7,656 nt of DNA from positions 1 through 7,656 of the forward strand of contig CAKUGH010000065.1 in NCBI GenBank assembly GCA_934654605.1, given 5' to 3'. This DNA comes from an uncultured Collinsella sp. GTDB lineage: Bacteria > Actinomycetota > Coriobacteriia > Coriobacteriales > Coriobacteriaceae. Shown piece by piece: positions 1 to 5,332 of the stretch (position 1 is its first letter; each line of letters begins with the position of its first letter). The notes under the pieces are model-generated. The model was not told the DNA's origin, searched no databases, and worked only from the letters and a program-made list of their open reading frames with translations. The translations under genes were made by a program, and so were the position numbers.

Positions 1-2008
1 AGATAAATGTGCCGTAGGTAGTGCCGCGACGGTTGCTCTCGCTAATCACCTGCTCCTCGCCGCGGCGCACCCTTCCGCTCTCGTCGAGCGAAAGCTGCGA
101 GGCGGTCATCCAATAGTAATCGTCATCTTTACGCAGGTCCTCGTCTCGATGCTTTCCGACCACGGCGATAAAACTCTCGTTGTAGCGATCCGAACCCGAG
201 ACGCTGCCCGACTTAACGTCGCTGATCCACACCTGCTCTATACCCTTGTGGTCATGCTTGTTGCTGCTGTTGTATTGCTGACCGCTCATGCTCATGGTTC
301 CGACCATGGACCCCAAGCCCTGGGCACCGCTCTGCGCCGTGTTGCAGGCAAAGTCGCGGAACACATCGCCGCCCACGAGCACCTCGTCGACCGCCGGCTG
401 CTCGGACAGGCCGTCAAGGTTGGCAGTGGCAAGGGCAATAGGCGCCAAGGTGCACGGATAGCGCTTATCCTGAGCGCTATCCTTCCATGCGCTGTTGGGC
501 ACATGCATCAGTCCATAGGAGGCGAGGAGCCCGTCTCTGTATTCCTTGCAATCGGAAAGTTTGAACTCGCCAGACTCCGAGTCAAAATACGCGTAGCGGT
601 ACAGCGCGCCGTACAGCTCCTTGCTGCCGTCATAAGCGTCGTAATCAAAAGCGCTGCGTTGCCAGTCATAGCCCGCAAGAATAAGGCCCGTGACGGTTTC
701 ACCCGTCTTCTTTCCTTCTTCATCGTAGGCGGCAAACGTGCCGAACGTCGCATTCGCAGCGACCATGGTCTTGCCGTTCGCGGAGAGGGAGATTGCGCCC
801 GCGTCACCCAGAGCATCGACATGGACGAGCGCACCCTTGGATGCATCCCACGAGAACAGCTCGCAATGCGTCGACTTATCAATATTCTTCTTGCCGTAGG
901 GTGCCGAGACCACGATGGCGAGGTCATCGCAAAAATCGCGATCGAGGTCGCCGGCCGCTAGCGAAACGACAGGAGCTGACTGAAGCTGCGTCCAGGAGTC
1001 GTTCCCGCCCTTGTTGTGCGTGGTGTAGTCCGCGGCGTTACCGGCATCGATCTTGACGACGCTCTGTTTCCAGTTGCCGCCCTCCAAGTCGTACATGTCG
1101 ACTACAGCCTTGCGCACGCCGTTCTCGTCGACATAGCAGCCCGCGTAGACAAAAAGCTCGTCGACGCCGTCGCCATCGACATCGCCCGCCTCGACATCAA
1201 AGACGGCGTCGTGCTCTTGCAGGTAACCGGCGTTCAGATACTTAAAACGGCTTCCGTCCATCATATTGGTGTTGACCGTCACCGGCAGGTGTGTGTCGAG
1301 AGTGCGCGTACGCCCGTTGCTAAACGAGTAGAGGACCAGCTCAACCTTTCCGGCGTATGACTTGCCGTCAATCGTGGTAGAAGAACTGTCGCCGTAGGCA
1401 CGAAGTTCGGCAACGCGGCTCTTTTTGCCCGTGCTGGCGTCGCTGCAGAACTCAACACTCGTGGCGTGAATGCCCGAGAAACCGTTATTGTCGTTGGCGA
1501 GTACTGTTGAGGACTCATTGTTGCTTAGGTACGACCAGGTGCCGCCACCGTAGTCGCTATGCTTGTAGAGATCGCTGTTCGTATCGAAGTTGTTGACGTT
1601 TTGCCAGAACTTTGCGGCGCCCCACACACTTCCATAGCCATCGGTGAGTTTGCTGCTGCCGCCAATGTCACCGCGCTCGACGTTCTCGAGCTTGTCGCGC
1701 AGAGTGTAGCGATTGCCATGGCTACCGTTAGCTGCCATATAGACCTCGCTGCGCGTGGCAAACGTCGTGGGGGTATCGGTGGAATAGGGGCCAACGGTAT
1801 CGGCCGGAATGTCCTCGTTCGTGCCCAGGCCCAGGTCGCTATAGTCCTGCTCGGTCATATCGGTGATTGCGGGCGTGTCCGCCGCCTGAGCAACCTGGGG
1901 TGTGGCCGTGAAGCAGGCGACGCTCGTGGCGATCAACGCAGCAAGCGCCGCCGTCCCAACAAGCGGGATTTTCGACAACCGACGAATGTAGGGGTGTGGA
2001 ACGTGCAT
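1..2008 (-). CDS. Secreted FG-GAP/VCBS-like repeat protein, C-terminus cut by the window edge
   Basis: The minus-strand frame from the ATG at 2008 stays open for 669 codons to the left edge. The protein is probably exported: residues 1-42 look like a signal peptide, with R9-R10 and K13, a hydrophobic core at about 14-31 and a likely signal peptidase I site AQA|A at 40-43. C32 lacks a proper lipobox (SVAC), so a lipoprotein is less likely. Acidic loops typical of beta-propeller FG-GAP/VCBS repeats occur at D276-x-D278-x-D280-G-x-D283 (DVDGDGVDEL) and D354-x-D356-x-D358-x-x-D361. A weaker one lies at 530-545 (NLDG then VDEVLVGG). In this family such loops bind calcium between propeller blades. 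The rest is rich in Tyr, Asp, Asn and Ser, as in extracellular proteins. A GAGG sequence six bases upstream supports the start. No catalytic domain is recognised, so substrate and partner are unknown; adhesion or polysaccharide binding would be a guess. Confidence 0.85.
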   Translation of the reverse strand, partial: MHVPHPYIRRLSKIPLVGTAALAALIATSVACFTATPQVAQAADTPAITDMTEQDYSDLGLGTNEDIPADTVGPYSTDTPTTFATRSEVYMAANGSHGNRYTLRDKLENVERGDIGGSSKLTDGYGSVWGAAKFWQNVNNFDTNSDLYKHSDYGGGTWSYLSNNESSTVLANDNNGFSGIHATSVEFCSDASTGKKSRVAELRAYGDSSSTTIDGKSYAGKVELVLYSFSNGRTRTLDTHLPVTVNTNMMDGSRFKYLNAGYLQEHDAVFDVEAGDVDGDGVDELFVYAGCYVDENGVRKAVVDMYDLEGGNWKQSVVKIDAGNAADYTTHNKGGNDSWTQLQSAPVVSLAAGDLDRDFCDDLAIVVSAPYGKKNIDKSTHCELFSWDASKGALVHVDALGDAGAISLSANGKTMVAANATFGTFAAYDEEGKKTGETVTGLILAGYDWQRSAFDYDAYDGSKELYGALYRYAYFDSESGEFKLSDCKEYRDGLLASYGLMHVPNSAWKDSAQDKRYPCTLAPIALATANLDGLSEQPAVDEVLVGGDVFRDFACNTAQSGAQGLGSMVGTMSMSGQQYNSSNKHDHKGIEQVWISDVKSGSVSGSDRYNESFIAVVGKHRDEDLRKDDDYYWMTASQLSLDESGRVRRGEEQVISESNRRGTTYGTFI

Positions 2009-2014
2009 GGGGGA

Positions 2015-2018
2015 CCTC
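2015..2018 (-). promoter_or_regulatory. Ribosome binding site of the secreted FG-GAP-like protein
   Basis: On the minus strand the start is preceded by GCGAGGTCCCCC and then ATG. The GAGG core lies six bases before the start codon. This fixes the start at 2008, and the signal peptide then begins a few residues later. Confidence 0.6.
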
Positions 2019-2040
2019 GCTTTACTCGAGTGGAGTCGGC

Positions 2041-2058
2041 TCATTTTTGCAAATGATA
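2041..2058 (-). promoter_or_regulatory. Candidate -10 box overlapped by a palindrome
   Basis: On the minus strand TATCAT (2053-2058, five of six matches to TATAAT) lies 45 bases before the start of the secreted protein. It overlaps the perfect inverted repeat TCATTT-TTGC-AAATGA (2041-2056), which could be an operator. No good -35 box is found at 16-18 bases; the position holds CACGTG. Sigma-70 use with an activator, or a different promoter, is possible. The palindrome is seen directly; the promoter is inferred. Confidence 0.3.
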
Positions 2059-2077
2059 CGTCCGACGCCCGATATCA

Positions 2078-2112
2078 CGTGTCTCATTTTCGCCAACGGC
2101 GTGTCTCATTTT
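2078..2112. repeat. Two 13-bp direct repeats, 22 bp apart, upstream of the secreted protein
   Basis: CGTGTCTCATTTT occurs exactly at 2078-2090 and 2100-2112. A shorter relative (CTCATTTTT) lies at 2040-2048. The 22-bp spacing is about two helical turns, so both copies face the same side of the DNA, as regulator sites often do. The sequence also resembles one arm of the downstream 62-bp array (CGTGTCCCACTTT at about 2323), so these may instead be decayed array units. Confidence 0.5.
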
Positions 2113-2127
2113 TTAAAAGTGGGGGTA

Positions 2128-2146
2128 TTGGACGAGAATTGTCCAA
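2128..2146. repeat. Short perfect inverted repeat, operator-like
   Basis: TTGGAC (2128-2133) and GTCCAA (2141-2146) are perfect inverted partners separated by seven bases (GAGAATT). It lies between the 13-bp direct repeats and the 62-bp array, about 120 bp before the start of the secreted protein. A regulator site is possible. It is too short and not followed by a T tract, so it does not look like a terminator. Confidence 0.35.
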
Positions 2147-2162
2147 GCTCAACTGCCATTTT

Positions 2163-2595
2163 TGCGACACATATTCCGCAGAGCTCCTCATCGGGAAACG
2201 GCATCCCACTTTGAGCCCCGATTCTGGGACGCACTTTCCACTTAGGCCCTCAACGGGAAACCACGTCCCATTTTGAGCCCCGATTCCGGGACGCACTTTC
2301 CTGTTGTGGCTCGTCGGGAAAGCGTGTCCCACTTTGGAGGCTGATTGTGGGACGCAGTTTCCCGTTGGAGCGCCTTTGGGAAAGTGCATCCCGTTTCTTG
2401 ACCGAATAATGGGACGCAATTTCCCGTTGGAACGCCTTTGGGAAAGTGTGTCCCACTTCGAACGCCCAGAGTGGGACGCACTTTCCGCAAAGCACCTCAA
2501 CGGGAAACTACGTCCCATTCCAAAGGCAAATTCCGGGACGCATTTTCCGAAAGCCTGCCCATCCGGAAAGCCCGTCCCACTTTGGACGCATCCGG
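2163..2595. repeat. Tandem array of seven 62-bp units, each a pair of inverted 15-bp motifs
   Basis: Seven units begin at about 2163, 2225, 2287, 2348, 2410, 2472 and 2534; all are 62 bp except the third (61 bp). Each holds a left motif close to GGGACGCAcTTTCCC and, 11-15 bases later, its inverse GGGAAAGTGCGTCCC, so each unit can fold into a hairpin. In the best units the stem extends through CGTTG and CAACG. A spacer of about 17 bases (for example ACTTTGAGCCCCGATTC) follows. A right arm can also pair with the left arm of the next unit, so the array is a chain of about 14 motifs in alternating orientation, on average 31 bp apart. The first unit is the most decayed. The layout resembles REP/BIME or REPIN clusters, but no RAYT transposase is present. 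The unit length is not a multiple of three, which argues against coding. Its function is unknown. Confidence 0.9.
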
Positions 2596-2638
2596 GCACT
2601 GAACCATCGACCTATCAGGCCTCCCATCAATAAAGAGG

Positions 2639-2767
2639 CGTCCTCCCGGGCGGCGGCGCACGAATTTCATCGCGAGTTCCGCACGCAAAGAAGGCCACTT
2701 AATGTGGCCTTCTTCTTGCGCAGGACTGTAAAGCAGGGAACTTCGTGCCCCGACGCCCGGGAGGACG
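2639..2767. repeat. 129-bp nested inverted repeat enclosing a terminator hairpin
   Basis: The outer arms CGTCCTCCCGGGCG (2639-2652) and CGCCCGGGAGGACG (2754-2767) are perfect 14-bp inverted partners. Moving inward, five unpaired bases on each side are followed by GCACGAA (2658-2664) with TTCGTGC (2742-2748). Next come GTTCC (2676-2680) with GGAAC (2737-2741), and then the central hairpin at 2684-2720. All arms nest about one centre near 2701, so the whole can form one long irregular stem-loop or a cruciform. It begins about 43 bp past the flavodoxin stop codon, in its 3' untranslated region. It could be a MITE with terminal inverted repeats, although no flanking target duplication is obvious, or a structured RNA ending in a terminator. 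Confidence 0.75.
2684..2720 (-). terminator. Rho-independent terminator-like hairpin after the flavodoxin gene
   Basis: AGAAGGCCAC (2689-2698) and GTGGCCTTCT (2704-2713) form a perfect 10-bp stem with the five-base loop TTAAT. CGCAA (2684-2688) and TTGCG (2716-2720) add five pairs beyond a two-base bulge. On the minus strand the stem runs into CTTCTTTGCG, a short T-rich tail, about 90 bp after the flavodoxin stop. The plus strand also has a T-rich side (TTCTTCTT), so it may act in both directions, but no plus-strand gene ends here. Confidence 0.75.
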
Positions 2768-2809
2768 TTACATTTAGAAAGATGGGCCGACCGCCGTCAG
2801 CGATGGGAG

Positions 2810-3361
2810 CTACTCCCCCAGCACGGCCTTTTTGGCGGCTGCAGCCATGTTGTCCAAATCTTCCTTAGTGGGATGATCCTTTGCGGCGACCCAGTTGTCG
2901 AGCAGCAACTTAGCGCGGGCGTTGTCGGGATCCTGCTCGAGCATGGCCTCGTAGCGTTGCTTGACCGCGGGGCCCATCTTGCCCTGGCACATGGCCCAGC
3001 CCGCAAGCTCGGCGTCATCGGCCAAATTGGAGGTCACGCGGTCGATAATCTGCTGGTAATAGCTCTGGTCGGCACCAAAGCCGCAGGTACCAAAGAGGAA
3101 AACGCGCTTGCCGTGCAAGGCAGAGAGCAACGCCGCGACCGAAGGCGTGCATGCGCCCTTGTCGCACCAAAAACCGACGAGCACCGTGTCAGCTGCGCTG
3201 GCACCCTGCGCCTCGAGCGCAACCTGCTCGGCATCCGCATCGTCGCTCAACGCCGCGGCGTGGACAAACTCAACGCCCGCAGCCTGCAGAGCGCGCTTGA
3301 TCGCGCCCGAAACCATCCTGGTATTACCGCTCTTGCTGTTAACCACCAAAGAGCACGTCAT
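2810..3361 (-). CDS. Small flavodoxin-family protein
   Basis: This 183-residue protein has a flavodoxin-like fold. The first strand LVVNS (5-9) runs into the phosphate-binding loop S9-K10-S11-G12-N13-T14, the FMN-phosphate signature. The second loop region VLVGFWCDKGACTP (60-73), with W65, and the strand-loop RVFLFGTCGFG (86-96) fit the FMN isoalloxazine contacts. A helical C-terminal extension (about 131-183) goes beyond a minimal flavodoxin. It is expected to be cytosolic and to carry electrons through bound FMN to an unknown partner. Similar short proteins in gut anaerobes are called flavodoxin family protein, and some are named BilS, the partner of bilirubin reductase BilR. No bilR is present here, so that identity is only a possibility. 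ATG at 3361 has GAGG ten bases upstream; an in-frame GTG at 3367 (two residues longer, four bases from the same GAGG) is an alternative. It appears to be transcribed alone. Confidence 0.88.
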   Translation of the reverse strand: MTCSLVVNSKSGNTRMVSGAIKRALQAAGVEFVHAAALSDDADAEQVALEAQGASAADTVLVGFWCDKGACTPSVAALLSALHGKRVFLFGTCGFGADQSYYQQIIDRVTSNLADDAELAGWAMCQGKMGPAVKQRYEAMLEQDPDNARAKLLLDNWVAAKDHPTKEDLDNMAAAAKKAVLGE

Positions 3362-3420
3362 AGTCACGTTGCCTCGTTTCCCCCAAAACTAAAGCCACTA
3401 ATGCAATTTATTAGATGAAT

Positions 3421-3448
3421 ATCTTAGTACTAACGACGCAGATGTAAA
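3421..3448 (-). promoter_or_regulatory. Candidate promoter of the flavodoxin gene with an overlapping palindrome
   Basis: On the minus strand TTTACA (3443-3448, five of six matches to TTGACA) is followed after 16 bases by TAAGAT (3421-3426, four of six matches to TATAAT). The -10 box lies about 60 bases before the flavodoxin start. The perfect 10-bp palindrome TTAGTACTAA (3424-3433) overlaps the spacer and -10 box and could be an operator. The surrounding DNA is unusually AT-rich for this window, which supports a promoter. Confidence 0.45.
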
Positions 3449-3452
3449 CCAC

Positions 3453-3469
3453 CTGCCGCTAATCGGCAG
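3453..3469 (-). terminator. Short GC hairpin just after the ABC exporter operon
   Basis: CTGCCG (3453-3458) and CGGCAG (3464-3469) form a perfect 6-bp stem with a five-base loop, three bases past the end of the second ABC gene. The minus-strand tail is GTGGTTTAC, a poor T tract, so it is at best a weak terminator. Some read-through into the flavodoxin gene is likely. Confidence 0.4.
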
Positions 3470-3472
3470 CTC

Positions 3473-5332
3473 TCACTGGGCAAACTGGCTGCGGTAGAGC
3501 TCGGCGTAGAAGCCGCCTGCTGCGAGCAGTTCGTCGTGCGTGCCGCGCTCGATAATCTCGCCGTCTCGCATGACCAGGATGCAGTCGGCGTTACGGATCG
3601 TCGACAGGCGGTGCGCCACGACAAAGCCCGTGCGGCCGGCCATGAGCTCGTCGAATGCCGCCTGCACCTGCAGCTCGGTACGGGTATCGATGCTCGATGT
3701 TGCCTCGTCCAGTAGCAGAATCGCCGGGTCGGTAAGCATGACGCGCGCGATGCACAGCAGCTGTTTTTGACCCTGGCTAAACGTGCCGCCGTCCTCGCCG
3801 ATCACCGTATCGTAGCCGCCCGGTAGCTGCACGATAAACTTGTGCGCATGCGCGCGCTTGGCCGCCTCGATAACCTGTTCGCGTGTGGCATCGGGACAAC
3901 CATAGGCGATGTTTTCGGCCACGGTGCCCTCGAACAGCCAAGTGTCCTGCAGCACCATGCCAAAGGCGCGGCGCAGGCTCGCACGCGTGTAGTCACGCGA
4001 GGAGCGGCTATCGACCGCGATGCGCCCAGCATCGATATCGTAAAAGCGCAGCAGCAGGTTGATGAGCGTCGTCTTGCCACAGCCCGTGGGACCGACGAGG
4101 GCAAAGCGCGTACCGGGCTTGGCATCAATGCAGATATCCTGCAGCAGTTTGCGGTCGGGCACATAGCTAAAGTCCACATGCTCAAACGAAACCTCACCCT
4201 TCGGGACGGCGAGCTCAATGGCATCCACAGCGTCGGGCTCCTGCTCGCGCGCATCGAGCAACGCGAACATGCGGCGCGCCGAGGCGTACGCGGTCTGGAT
4301 CTGCGTGATGACGTTCGTGACCTCGTTGAACGGCTTAGTGTACTGGTTGGCGTAGGACAGGAAGATCTGCACGCCGCCCACCGTGAGCGCCGCAGGCACG
4401 CCCGTGATCACGCCCGCGCAGCCGATAACCGCGACCACGGCATAGATGATGTTGTTGATAAAGCGCGTACCGGGGTTGGAAAGCGAACCCATAAACTGCG
4501 CGCGCTCGCCCGCCGTGTAGAGCTCGGCGTTGAGGGCATCGAAGCACTGCTGCGCATTTGGGCCATAGGCAAACGCGTCCACGAGTTTTTGCTCGCCCAC
4601 ATACTCCTCGATATGACCGCCCAGCTGCCCCTGAATACGCTGCTGAGCCGTAAAGCTCTTGTTGGACAGTTTGGCGATGGCGCCGGCAGCAAAGATGGAA
4701 AGCGGCGTGACGAGCACCACCACGAGCGTCATGGTCAGGTTGATGGAGAGCATAAACGCGAGCGTGCCCACGATGGTGATGACGCCGGTAAAGAGCTGCG
4801 TAAAGCCCTGCAGCAGGCCGTCACCCACCTGATCGACGTCGTTGACCACGCGGCTCATAAGGTCGCCGTGTGCGTGGCTGTCGATAAAGCTGAGCGGCAT
4901 ACGGCTGAGCTTGTCGCTCGCCTCCACGCGCATGTCGCGCACCGTCTCGTAGGACAGGCGGTTGACGCAATAGCCCTGCAGCCACTGGAAGGCCGCGGCA
5001 CCCACCACGACCAGCGCGAGCTTGGTGACGAGCGGCAGCAGCGCGTCAAAGTCCACCCGTCCGGCGGCAACGATAAGGTCGATGCCCTCGCCGATGAGGA
5101 TGGGTGTGTAGAGCTGCAAGATCACCGAGATGGCGGCACTCACAAACGACGCCATAAACGAAATGCGGTGCGGACGCACGTAACCCATCAGGCGACGGGT
5201 CACCGCGCCCACGGGATAGCGCTCGGGATCACCGGGCTGGCGCGGGCCATCGCCCAGGTCGTTAAGGTTATCGTTGCCGGACACATTGGCCGTCATCGTG
5301 GCGACCGAGCCGGAAGAAGTATACGGATTCAT
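3473..5332 (-). CDS. ABC exporter half-transporter, subunit with the complete ATPase site
   Basis: This 619-residue protein fuses a six-helix exporter membrane domain (about 48-350) to an ATPase domain (about 378-619). It is the second half of a heterodimeric type IV (multidrug-type) ABC exporter in the cytoplasmic membrane. Visible motifs are Walker A G414-PTGCGK-T421, Q-loop Q462 (VLQDTWLFEGT), signature F518-SQGQ, Walker B ILLLD542 with catalytic E543, and H-loop H574 (AHRLST). The Walker A, Walker B and H-loop residues are those of an active site, while the signature has Gln in place of the first Gly of SGGQ. In known heterodimers such as TM287/TM288, this variant signature pairs with the partner's degenerate site. 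An extra soluble N-terminal stretch of about 40 residues, rich in Asn, Asp and Gly, precedes the membrane part. Its start touches the stop of the first subunit. The substrate (drug, peptide or lipid) cannot be read from the sequence. Confidence 0.95.
   Translation of the reverse strand: MNPYTSSGSVATMTANVSGNDNLNDLGDGPRQPGDPERYPVGAVTRRLMGYVRPHRISFMASFVSAAISVILQLYTPILIGEGIDLIVAAGRVDFDALLPLVTKLALVVVGAAAFQWLQGYCVNRLSYETVRDMRVEASDKLSRMPLSFIDSHAHGDLMSRVVNDVDQVGDGLLQGFTQLFTGVITIVGTLAFMLSINLTMTLVVVLVTPLSIFAAGAIAKLSNKSFTAQQRIQGQLGGHIEEYVGEQKLVDAFAYGPNAQQCFDALNAELYTAGERAQFMGSLSNPGTRFINNIIYAVVAVIGCAGVITGVPAALTVGGVQIFLSYANQYTKPFNEVTNVITQIQTAYASARRMFALLDAREQEPDAVDAIELAVPKGEVSFEHVDFSYVPDRKLLQDICIDAKPGTRFALVGPTGCGKTTLINLLLRFYDIDAGRIAVDSRSSRDYTRASLRRAFGMVLQDTWLFEGTVAENIAYGCPDATREQVIEAAKRAHAHKFIVQLPGGYDTVIGEDGGTFSQGQKQLLCIARVMLTDPAILLLDEATSSIDTRTELQVQAAFDELMAGRTGFVVAHRLSTIRNADCILVMRDGEIIERGTHDELLAAGGFYAELYRSQFAQ

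Noticed and set aside
149..961. Plus-strand open frame of 270 codons
   Set aside because: It lies antisense to an intact minus-strand gene that has a signal peptide, calcium loops and a ribosome binding site; its own translation looks like high-GC shadow sequence.
1909..1924. Lipobox at C32 of the secreted protein
   Set aside because: The sequence is SVAC; Ser at -3 does not fit the usual Leu/Val/Ile, and a good signal peptidase I site follows at 40-43.
1970..1990. Twin-arginine (Tat) signal in the secreted protein
   Set aside because: R9-R10 are present, but the context IRRLSK lacks the Phe-Leu part of the Tat consensus, so a general Sec signal is more likely.
2163..2595. CRISPR array
   Set aside because: Regular spacing suggested it, but the repeats are divergent, the intervening stretches are related to each other rather than unique, the motif alternates orientation, and no cas gene is nearby.
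2084..2599. Protein-coding repeat gene across the array (for example a 171-codon minus-strand frame with GKCVP and GxxFP motifs)
   Set aside because: Units are 62 bp, so one frame reads successive units in rotating phases (CVP, SAS, LRP and so on). Several frames on both strands are open simply because the motif lacks stop codons, and there is no ribosome binding site or signal.
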